From NCBI RefSeq assembly GCF_000002235.5, contig NW_022145599.1, positions 27,727,856-27,791,855 of the forward strand: a stretch of DNA of 64,000 nt. The letters run 5' to 3'. Both the position numbers and the translations under genes were made by a program. Source of the stretch: Strongylocentrotus purpuratus. Its lineage: Eukaryota > Echinodermata > Echinoidea > Camarodonta > Strongylocentrotidae. Every line of letters starts with the position of its first letter. The first letter of the stretch is position 1. Of this stretch, positions 48,186 to 58,793 are shown in pieces. Under the pieces are notes generated by a model, which saw only the letters and a list, made by a program, of their open reading frames with translations, did not search any database and was not told the origin of the DNA.

Positions 48186-48638
48186 TTGGGTGAAATATAT
48201 GACAAACGATTGAGCGAAGCAATAGAGCGAGGCGTCATAGCGGCGGCGGAGCGGAGCGACCAAACGGGAGTGGGTCTGGGAGGGGGTCAGAACCCCCACC
48301 TAGAGTAGGAAGCTTTTGCAATTTTAGAACCACATTAGGCGCATTTTCAGGCACTTCCTGGAGTAATTGACGCAAAATTGCTTTCTCCTACCCTCTCCAT
48401 GAGTAGGGATCGTTTGCAATTTGAGAACCACAACTGGCGCATTAATGTCCACCGGCACTTCCTGGAGAGATTGGCCTTCTGATTGGTTAGAAGTTATAAC
48501 TGTAGAGAAAAGTGATCTGCATGTCACGTCGCGAGATTATAATATGCTTCGTTGCTGCACAATGCACAAGGTGGTGGTCTGATACCTCACAAGTAGTGCT
48601 TGCAAAAATTATCGAGTGTATAAACTGTCTTGTTATCA

Positions 48639-49339
48639 GGGGCGTCGCTAGACTTTTTTCAGTGGGGGGGGGGGGGGGGGGGGTGTTGAGGCCACCGACT
48701 ACCGACAAAATAACGTACAACACCGAGAGTGAGAGACAGAGAAAGACAAGTTTAGGTCGCGCGGCGGCCCCTGGATGCTCATTTTGACGGTAATTTAATG
48801 CCTAAACCCCTTAACTTTTGGGGGCTCCGCCCCCTAGACCCCACGCCAATAAGTGTCCTGATAAGTGTCCTGCCAGTGTCAAAAATAACTTAAGCATATC
48901 TGACTGTAATTAAATGCCTAAAACCCCTGAGCTTCCCGGGGCTCCGCCCCATCAACGTTACCAGGGAGCCTAAGACAGCCCCTGAATGCTTATCTGACCG
49001 TTATAAAAAGCCTCAAATCCCTGAGTTTCATGGGGCTCAGCCCCCTGGACCCCACGCATATTAGTGACCTGCCCGTGTCATGAATAAGGTATCAAAATAT
49101 GATCATCTGACCGTAATTAAATGCCCATACCCCCTGAGCTTCGGGCGTTCTACCCCTTGACCCCGCCGGGGCTTAGCCCCTAGACCCCACGCCATTTTAT
49201 GTATGCTCTTCCTGATCGTAAATACTTTAGCCTCCCCCACCCACTTTGAAAAACGTTCAGCGGGGCCTGCATGTATGAGTGGGGTAATGCGGATTTTTTT
49301 TTCTAGGCCCCCAAACATTTTTGCACGTTACGCCACTGA
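48639..49339. mobile_element. hAT-like element with GGGGCTCCGCCCC tandem units
   Basis: Left caggggcgtcgctagac and right (opposite strand) cagtggcgtaacgtgc are imperfect inverted ends; flanking 8-mers do not match. Inside, about four units of 110 bp each contain gaccgtaattaaatgcc, then a small GC hairpin (ggggctccgcccc), then gaccccacgcc. No transposase seen. Confidence 0.6.
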
Positions 49340-50000
49340 TTCAGAGGCAACTTTTGATCGTTAATATCAGTGACATATTATTTACTGCCTCTAGTTAGGC
49401 TTGTAAGTGGTCAAAACTGCCTGCATTAGATTCGCTATTGACTGCTGGGCAGTGTAGCGATAAATATGACCGATTATAAATCTGCATTCAATTAAAAACG
49501 GAGGCACAGAGTGGATTGCCCACTTCTTTTAGATTCGTAAATCTCACAAAGTATTCAAATAAAATTTGAACTGTATATTTTGTCAAATGATCCCATTGTG
49601 AAAATACACAAACAGTATATGCGGTATATAAAATCACAAAGAATATTATGCTGCTGAATTTCGGGAAACGGTTAAAATTCTAGCTCCACGGTGATCTCGA
49701 GACTGCACTATAATTATGCATCTCAACCTCATCTAGCAGCACAGTACATTTTTAGATATCACTATGGTCTGTAGTTAAAACCGTGTCCCTCTAAGCATTA
49801 ATCATATAAATACTATATTACAAAACAAATATCTTTTTTGAAAAGGAGACATGAGTGCTTCCGACCTTTCCATCCGTAAGTACACGTCCAAATATTACTC
49901 ATTATTCATCTCTCGTTTCCATGTCTCAATGGTTAGTGAAAGTGACGGTAATTATGCATGCCATTAAAAGATGGGCAAGGCCATTTAAGGTTATTCGAAT
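49340..50000. other. Non-coding stretch, nothing recognised
   Basis: AT-rich, no repeat or gene noted. Confidence 0.5.
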
Positions 50001-50009
50001 ATGCCAAAT

Positions 50010-50065
50010 AAAAAAAAAACGTGTTTAGCGTCCTGCCTTTTTGAAAAAAAAGGAAGGAGGAGGCC
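50010..50065. mobile_element. Fragment of the GTTTAGCGTCC TIR family
   Basis: ccaaataaaaaaaaaacgtg followed by tttagcgtcctgcc matches the left end of 40021-40314. Confidence 0.65.
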
Positions 50066-50874
50066 CTTTTTTTCATCACTTTCATTCATCACTTTTTTTT
50101 TAATTATTAACCCCCCTTTCACTATTTACGAGCCTATGCCACTAAAGGACTCTCTCTCTTCTCTATCTCTTGTTTCTCCCCCCCCCCCCCATCAATCACT
50201 CTATTCCTCTCTCACTCTCTCTCGCTTCGCACTCTCCCTTCAATTTCTCTTTTGCAGTAAACACCTTATGTACAATTTGAAAAATGACTTAAGAAGTGCA
50301 TCGAAAAAATACTTACAAATTATTTCTCTCTTTTTCACACAAATAATAAAGTAAAGAAAGACAAAATGTGTAGGGAAATATAAAACCCATCATTATAGAG
50401 CACTATAATTATGTAAGGTTACAAGATGGGAAAATATCAATGAAGAAAACACCTATACTGTAAAAAGACTAATTTCAAAAGTACATACGGAGATCAAATA
50501 CAATCAGATTCAAATATTTCCCATTCCAGCTACTCGTAAAATTGATACCGATGGAAACACCGGGTTTATTGACCTTGAATAAGTACTGTTAAGGAATATA
50601 CATGTACCTGAACGAATGATTACATAATCAGGAGATTCACAATTATTACTAGTAATATACAATGGGACTTCATTATCACAAACTCCTCGGACATCATTCT
50701 GATGATTTCAATATAGAATAGAGAGGGGAGAGAGAGAGAGAGAGAGGGGGGGGGGGGGGTTACAAATACAAAGAAAAGAAGTCAGACAAGCAAACACCCT
50801 AGTATGATGATGCGAGTTTGTTAAAACTACATTTATGTTCTTTATATAAAAGGAGGTTCCATGGTTACACTATA

Positions 50875-51445
50875 CAGTGCGTCCCAGAAAAAAAGGAACC
50901 GAGAATTATCGATGATTTATCATAACATAGTCACATTTATAATTAATAAATGACACATAATTTGGAAAGCTTAGATCCTCTTCTTTCATTTGATGCAACT
51001 CATATAATGCACATTTCATGCATGAGTGATTAAAATGAATTTGAAGAGAGGAAACCAAAAAGTCATTTGGCGGACGGTATCTGAATTTCAAAGAGAAAAA
51101 TCACATTTCTAAAAAGTTGAGTTTCTTCCCTTTCATAATTATGACACCTCAATCAGGAAAAATGAGCACGGAATGACAAAGTTCTTTTTGTTTAAATATT
51201 AGTGCTTGCATTTCCATAATTTTATCAAACGAATTCGTTTTCACTGGCTGCCTGCAGTAGTGACAAGCAAAATTGACGATAGACTTAACTCCGTTTCGTT
51301 GACATTCAGCCATGCATGAAGTCGTTCGTCTATGAAAGAGGAGGATCTAATCTTTTCAAATATGTGTCATTTATCAATTATAATTTTGATTAAGTTATGA
51401 TAAAACATCGATAATTCTCGGTTTCGTTTTTTCTGGGACGCACTG
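50875..51445. mobile_element. Mariner-type MITE with about 130-bp TIRs
   Basis: Both ends read CAGTGCGTCCCAGAAAAAA on their own strand and continue as inverted repeats through ccgagaattatcgatg and ttataattaataaatgac to the aagcttagatcctc region. TA dinucleotides flank both ends (50873-50874, 51446-51447). Ends and TA target fit Tc1/mariner. No coding frame. Confidence 0.9.
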
Positions 51446-51447
51446 TA

Positions 51448-53860
51448 TATCCGGCACTATATAAACAGATAGAAGGAAACAAAACATACAACAGCTGAAA
51501 GAACGATGCAATGATCGAAGCAGAAACGGAAAAGAAGGAATAAGTACAATTCATTAGAGAAAAGAAGAGAAGCATATTTTATAAAACCAGAAAATTTTCA
51601 CAGCGAAAAACTTAATTCACGAATCGTAAATATTCAGTCTTATATCAATTGTGATTCACAGTTTCGCGGCGTGGAACTTGTCGCGAATCTTAAAACCACT
51701 GCTTCGCGAACATTTCATACGCCAAAAGAGGTTTTTTTTTGTGTGTGGTAATGTGCAGGGATTTTAAAAAAAGGGTTGAAATGAGACGCACCATGAAAAA
51801 GTAAACAATTACATTTTCCAATAAAAAGAAAAGAGAACTAACGTTCAAGAGCTTCGGTAATATAAAACAATTTTCACAAACCATTGGAAAAACACATTAT
51901 TCATGAAAGACAACTTTCTATACACATATCCAAATGAAAGACACAATTTTTACCGATTTCAGAAAGACGTAAGAATTAGCATTGATAAATTTACACATGT
52001 ATAAGTCATGAAATTACAAATATTTTTTAAATTTTGTTTACACTTACGAAATTGGTAATCTTTACGTTGAATAACGTTACAGAACTCAGCTATAAAATTT
52101 GATTTAAAAAGTCATACCTGCACTGGTACTTTTCCGTTAGAGATTTCATCATGATAAACACTTAACAATACAGGGGAATCCCATCACCAGTATATACTTA
52201 GCATAATAAATTGGCACCACGTAGTGAATATAGACGAAGATTATACGCAAACAAGATCTAGATGCATTTTCTAATATAAAACATATCTTAATAGTAATAT
52301 TTTCAAACAAGATCATTGAGGAACATTTAAAAACTAATTTTTCCATTAGAAAAATACATATACTGTACAGTTTGTGATAAGAAGTAACGTTTTAATGCTT
52401 TTATGTTTCTATTTTAGTTCCTTACAAAAGAATATACATATAGTTGCGTCGAGAGTTGACGGGCAAACAAAACAGAGATTTCCTAGGAATTTTTAACTAC
52501 CCCTTGAAAGATTTATTTTCTATTGCACTAATTATTGGTTTAATGAACGATTCGGTACAAGAAAAAAAAAATCAGGATTATGAAACTAATAATTCAATTC
52601 AATACCATTTTATTTAACAGTTAATCCACTTTGCCTGTTTAAGTTGATCATTCTGAATGTATGCATTATCAAACTGAGATACAGCGAATGCTATTTGAGA
52701 AATGTTCGGCAACATTTTAAAACATATCTTAGGGCGATATATACAGGTGTTCCTATAGTCGAATTAGTCAATTTTTTTACACACTTATTACATTTTTGTT
52801 CAATTAAAGATTTAATTCAATCATATTATAAATACGGTAACTGAGTGATAAGAAAAATTAAGTAGATTATAGAATTAGAAGAATTATTTATCGTCTGTAC
52901 TTTAATTCTTAAATATTGTCAAAACTTTGACTACAGCAATAATGGAAGCATTGTCTTTCATTATTTGTTATTTTGGTATTAAAATTACGAGTACACTGTT
53001 CTACCATAAACCAAGTAGGTATGGCACATCTGTACAAAAAGAAATGAATTATTTAAGCAGTGTAGTGTTGCTGCTGGAACCTTTCTGCAATATTAATTAT
53101 TGGTATAACCATGCAGTAAGACTAATCAATATATTGTTACATGTGTATACAGGTACCTGTCTTTACTTTCAGTATAACTATAACAATTACAGATAGGTCT
53201 ACACAAAATATATGGATTTAAATACCATATATTTTTTTATATCTCATATAATTATATCAGGCGCTTTATATATATCAATTAATATTGTTGAAGAAGACCA
53301 TAAACATTTCAATCGCTAATACAAACAATTGAGTTTAGGAATTAATCCAAAAATAAGTCGAACAAATCTTAAAGGCCTTCATCCATTACGGCATATATAT
53401 ATATATATATACGAAATTCGTTAAATTCACACAAAATAATGGTAATAATGGCACATTCATTGTGATGTAGTGAATAAAGGGTAATGGATCAAACTATTCA
53501 GATAAAGTTTAAATATCTTTATAGATGATGCTTTGAATGTAGGCCATTTCTACAGTTCCTTTATCATGTGCATAACAAGAGTTATGACATGAATGTCCTA
53601 TTTTCTGTAAACAAATGGCGTTCGGATTCCTTTTATAATTATAGAACACACTGGCACCCATCGAACTTGAGAAAGAAATGTTGCGTAATAGTGGTAACAA
53701 GCGACGATCATAATTTTTATCACAAGTTGTCTTAACTCCTTTAGAAAGGGAATTTTGTATGCATTTGAATATTTTGGTATGATTGTATTTATATAATAAA
53801 TTTTGTATAAGTTATGAAATGTTTATGTATATGTATCACTTGGAAGGAAAGTTTCTTCAT
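51448..53860. other. AT-rich non-coding stretch
   Basis: Only an (at)n run near 53396 was noted. It may include the 3' UTR of the serine protease at its right side. No gene recognised. Confidence 0.5.
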
Positions 53861-53876
53861 TCTTCGGAAGAAGACA

Positions 53877-53985
53877 ATAAAATTATATTCTATTCTTAGA
53901 ATAGAATATAATTTTGTATAGAATAGAATAGAATAGACTATTCCATTCTATTCTATATATTCTTCTTCTATATTTTCTGTAGTCT
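53877..53985. repeat. GAATA microsatellite with hairpins
   Basis: Repeats of tagaa/gaata and their complements create nested hairpins (ttatattctattcttagaat and onward). Confidence 0.8.
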
Positions 53986-54052
53986 ACACTTAGTATTTAA
54001 AGCCACCAATTCAATGTCTGTACTGCTACCCAGCCTACCCTAATCCATGTAC

Positions 54053-54220
54053 TCAAGATGGGGGCGAGATGGTATCTTCAATGAAATCGAGGAAGGAGGA
54101 TACACGTGTGTAGACTCCAGGGAACCCAGGATCACCACAACCCGTCCCATAGCTCGTAATGCCAACAAGATGCCATCGGCCATCAGCGCCTTCACACGCC
54201 AGAGGTCCCCCGCTATCACC
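54053..54220 (-). CDS. Trypsin-like serine protease, last exon
   Basis: Secreted or membrane serine endopeptidase of the chymotrypsin (S1) family. This exon starts after an acceptor (cttgacag) in phase 0 and encodes [11 protein letters not shown] (catalytic Ser), then [14 protein letters not shown] and [16 protein letters not shown], ending at TGA: 55 residues. The Cys pair and PGVYTRV are typical of the final S1 segment, as is an intron just before GDSGGP. Upstream exons with the His and Asp were not found before the LTR element at 54683, so they lie right of the window or were missed. The substrate cannot be told. Confidence 0.9.
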   Translation of the reverse strand, partial: GDSGGPLACEGADGRWHLVGITSYGTGCGDPGFPGVYTRVSSFLDFIEDTISPPS

Positions 54221-54682
54221 CTGTCAAGATCGAAAAGTAGGATAAAAGATTAGGTAAATATAATTTCATCAATTTTGAAGAATTTTCTTTTACTGTTCAT
54301 ATAGAATAGGTCCTGCTTGTTCTTCATTTCGTTGACATTTTGTTCTTTAAAATGAATTGACTGATACATTCTACCTTCATAACTAGAAGTAGAAACATAT
54401 CATGTTACATGTTGCAACATTTGAAATACCCAAATATATCTCAGGACAGACCTAAATGGCAAGAAAGGATTTCCTGATAAATAGAGGCACCTCCAGTATA
54501 TGCTAGGATATTGATTGTACCTTTCTTTGTCAAAAGTATGTATCCATCAGTTTGTGCTTAAAAGGAAAGTTGAAAGAGCATAATAATTTAAATGACAAAA
54601 TTCCTTTGTTTGTTCAAATTTGGTTCAAAGACGGCTTAAATATAATTATTCGACAACTTTGTTGGCTTTTTCGTGTTAGTAT

Positions 54683-55302
54683 TGTAACGAAATTTGATTA
54701 CAAGTGTTTAATTCAGACTGCTCTCGTTCAGTTCTCGCTCAATATCTCTCTCACTCGAGCTCATGCGTGTATGCAATATAAATTCAACAGAAGAAATGGA
54801 GTATTCGTGAGTTTCAGTTCCATTCGATGTTTATTACTTCAAATAATGACAACTTGGTATACAGTCAGGTTCAGTGAATTACGAAAAACGGCAGAAAGGA
54901 GTACGAGGAGAAGTCTCAAGAAGTCAGTCCGAACTCTCGATTTTAGAATCCCTGGCTTTATATAGGGAGCTGTTTTGTAGCAGCAAGGACACAACCCGAC
55001 CTCGAGCTAAAGGGCAGAGTCTGTCCTCAAACTGAGGACAAAGTCTGGCCTCCGCTCGGGGTCAGTCGGAGGCCGCACGCGACTGAGTATCTGTCCTTGC
55101 CGTTACGTAAGACGAGGACAGATTCTCTAGACGAGCGTGGCCCTGGGCTTACGCAATCGAACTGCAAGAATTACTCGAGGACGAAAAACAACGTCGTAAA
55201 TCTACCGAAGGACAAGTTTGACTTGCACAGCAAGCAATAATATTGTAGCGAAATAATAATGGACTATGCACATGATACAGGCATATATCTAAATTCGTAA
55301 CA
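54683..55302 (-). repeat. 3' LTR of the Gypsy element
   Basis: About 620 bp, read on the minus strand as TGTTACGAA...TTCGTTACA, so it has TG..CA ends and a short inverted terminal repeat. Inside are a TATA box (tatataaa, 54958-54965) and an AATAAA (54830-54835) in the right order. A polypurine tract (aaggagagggggaatag, 55303-55319) abuts it. The partner LTR is outside the window. Confidence 0.75.
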
Positions 55303-56012
55303 CTATTCCCCCTCTCCTTAAAAAGTCACTGTCCTCAGTGATTGATAAAAAAAAAAGAATTACAGTCATGTTAAACCAAAAGATTTGCACTACAATGTAT
55401 ATAACGAATTTAAAGGGGAAAAAAATCCTGACATATCGTGTAATGAAGCGAATGAGGGATAGCAAACATCAAATCTGAATCTGAAAACTTGGTCAAAATA
55501 AAAGCACGTTGCAGAAGTTGCCTAATTAGCACTTTAACAGACGACATGTGTAAATTTCAAAACGGCATATATGTTTGTCTACCCATACGTAACATTGTGA
55601 TAGAAACCAGCACAGTCTTAATCGCTTGGTACAGTGTAATCTAGTTTTCAAAAGTTTTGGTGAGTTTGACATAAGATTCGGGGTCATGAAGCCACGACCT
55701 TATAAAGTAAAACGAAAATCTATGTAAGACATAAAAAAGTATCCCTTACAGGTTACTATAATACAACGCAAGTAACTGTCGAAAAGTCGAGGAGAACTAA
55801 TATAATACTAGAAATACAACGTCAAAGCAGACCTAATTATTTACATAATCGTTCAGGTTGCAATAAGATATATGAAATTGAAAACAACAAATAGCAAAAA
55901 CAAAAGCTACTGAAATGCTGTAAAATTATTGACAATTAACCGACTCGTACACTGACATCTTTTTTAGTCAAGATTTGCTGAAGCAGCAGAATGAAAGCCG
56001 CTTCAACAGTAT

Positions 56013-56043
<31 letters not shown>

Positions 56044-58793
56044 GGCGAAGCAAATTTAGTGGCCACGTGTCCGATTTTTTTTTTTTTTTCTTTTTTTTTC
56101 CACTCTTGGTCAGCAGAAATGCAGCACGCGATCCGAAAAAACGCGATCATTGTGATTACTCATCACCATGCCTCTAGCAGCAATATGACGGTTTCGGATA
56201 TCAAGACGTACAGGCCGAAAAGAATATCAGTGAACGAGGGGTGCTAAACTTAACACACAAAAATACGTTCCCAAGATAACGGCTACGCGGCCGCTAACGA
56301 ATTGAGTTTCAATTATATGCACAAAAATCGATTAAAAGATTAAAACATCTCAATCACATCATAGAAATATGTAACAGAAAAATAGAGAAGACATAGTGAT
56401 AGGGAAATAGATGGAGAGAGGAACAAGAGAAGAAAGATAATTATAAGGATCGAGAGGTATAAAGGGAGGCATATTGTTGCCGAGGGTTAGAAATAAGGAG
56501 AGGTAATAGAGAAGACATAGTGATAGGGAAATAGATGGAGAGAGGAACAAGAGAAGAGAATGCAAATGCAATATACAACTGATAACATGTACAAAATAGA
56601 TTCAAAACAACAGTTTCAACAATGAAACAAAGTTCGGTAAAAGAATCGCGCAATCTTCATTCGGACAACAGAGTTCTCTATCAAAGTCTCCTCGATCTAT
56701 GATCAAATAGTCCCAGTTTATCTTGAAATTTTAGAATAAATGTCCAGATCTGTCAACGAGGACCGATGTCTTGTCCTGCTGATTTAAGTTTAAGCGAGAG
56801 TGACTCTGTGTAGGAATCCTGGCTTCACATTGATATTCCATTATATTCGGGAAATTTGTAATGATAATTCTGCTTCCATAAACATGATAAAGCTCGTGGT
56901 TGTGTAAACTCGCCTCTATACTGAATTCAGATAACTCAATCAGAAATAAGAATAACTTTAGGATATTCCATAAGGATCACGTAACAGCATTGACTCAGCA
57001 TGTCGACTTCGCAATATTCCCAACACATGACAAATTGACAATCAAGTATCTACGGCGGGTCCTCCACTTCTACATGGCGCAATATCATGGACATGAATGA
57101 TTGACGTTGCTCCGATATCTTCGAGGTTGTCCCGTGGTCCCGGCCCCCCCACTCAGAGGTCGGAATGACCGCATGCGTGTTGCCAAAATGTCCGGTAAAG
57201 GGGTACTTTTCGTGCGACAAAGTCCGGCCCGAGAATTGTAAAAAAAGGGGTGTATTTGACTTTTCACCCGGAGTTTTCTTTAAAAAGGGGGTGTTTTTCT
57301 TTTTTTCTCTCATCTCTTTGGATTCCTGAGAAATTATTCCGAATTTAGGGGGTACATTGAGCATTTTTCCTGATTTAGGGGGGTCTCCAAGGCAGGAAAA
57401 GCCCGCGAAAAGCCCGCGATAGGGGGGTTCGGAAATGTTGGCAGTCCTCAGATAGGGGGTGCTTTCAAAAAGAGGGTACGAGCATATGCGTACCCTAAAT
57501 AACACTGAGTGGGGGGGCCGGGCCCGTGGTTTCCAAACTGATATAATGATTTCTCATTCTCTCCGACGCATACACAAAAAATTCGCCAACAAAACTAATA
57601 CGATGCCGAGATCTCTAACGCTATCCAAATGATGACTCTCTGCCTCCGTTTTCCACACCGATGCTCTCGACAAATAAAATGAACAAAAATAAATTGGCCC
57701 TACACATACGAAACTATTGCTACTAAATAAATGGCCATGCACTGCGTCCTCTTGTTGCCATTGCTGTGCTCCCCTTCTGAGGCTGGCACCCAATGCAGCA
57801 ACCGTCAAAAATAAATAAAAAGACACTCGGTTTCCCTTTGAAATCGTCGACTGGTCATGCAGTATATTTCCTCGTATCTATGATAAATCCTGAAGTACGA
57901 ACGCTTCCTTTTTCGTGAACGAAGAGCAGGTACATGTTAAACACATTATACAATTGGCTCAACACACCAATTTCAAAATAAATGACCATGTCATGCTGGA
58001 CGCCTTAATAGGTTGAATGATTAATCTCCATCGAACAACAGAAGAAGAAGAAAAGGGACAGAGAGTGAAACATTTGATGAAAATAATCCGGAACAGTAAT
58101 ATCCAAATAAATGGCACAGTTAAGAGACTAATTATGGAGAGGGCCGAGGAGCTGTCAACAAATCCTGCAAGATAAACGATGCTTTGTGAATCTTCTCCTG
58201 CCTTAATTGGATGAGTCCCGACAAATGGTTCACACCTTTCACGATGTCCAGTTGGACATGCTCCGTAAAAGTACGGGCCTCGCCGCTGTTCAGTTCGGTT
58301 TGGTGGCAAAGCTGCTCCACCGAATGTTGCAGTGATTTCACCTCCTCCCGAAGCGAGCTCACCTCGGTGGAGATTCTCCTCTCCATGGCTGCCATGGCGA
58401 CCAGGACCCTGTCGACATCACTGCTAGTTCGGGGCTCCTCCTTCTGGCGCTTCCTCCCTGCCGTCCCTGGCGTGGTGTCTCTTGGTAGGGGCGTGTGGGT
58501 GAAGATGAACCCCTGGGTAGCATGTCTTGAATTCATCATTCGGCAACTTGCGGATGGCCTCATCACCCGCCGCCGATACCGGAGAGTAGGCCCTCTCATC
58601 GACAATGGGTGTCGATGGAGATGCAAACCCGCTGTCCATATTCCCATCACAGTTATTCATCCCCATTGTCAAATATGAAGGGTGGTAAGCCATTGTAGAA
58701 ATATAGGAGTGAACAGCAGGCGTCTCGTCTTGTTGAAGTTATTGGCATGGAATGACGAGATATGCCAAAACCGATGATGGCCAGATCCGTTGT
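55303..58793 (-). other. 3' region of the Gypsy element between pol and LTR
   Basis: About 3.5 kb, unusually long for the family. Small frames near 58132-58693 include a likely coiled coil (RRISTEVSSLREEVKSLQHS), and one near 57959-58309 has a hydrophobic helix; neither is recognised. A duplicated segment (56386-56436 and 56506-56556), long T runs near 56014-56100 and a nested MITE are present. Whether this is an env-like region or acquired DNA cannot be told. Confidence 0.5.
57139..57522. mobile_element. hAT-like MITE nested in the Gypsy 3' region
   Basis: Ends CCCGGCCCCCCCACTCAG in inverted orientation, flanked by a perfect 8-bp repeat cccgtggt (57131-57138, 57523-57530). A long minus-strand frame across it is fortuitous. 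The insertion postdates the LTR element. Confidence 0.85.

Noticed and set aside
50130-50260. Pyrimidine-rich serine/leucine frame
   Set aside because: Simple tctctc repeats; no coding evidence.
55968-56250. Frames with long phenylalanine or lysine runs
   Set aside because: Caused by T homopolymers in the 3' region of the LTR element.
57050-57505. 151-residue minus-strand frame in the Gypsy 3' region
   Set aside because: It coincides with a MITE bounded by TIRs and an 8-bp duplication, so the frame is fortuitous.
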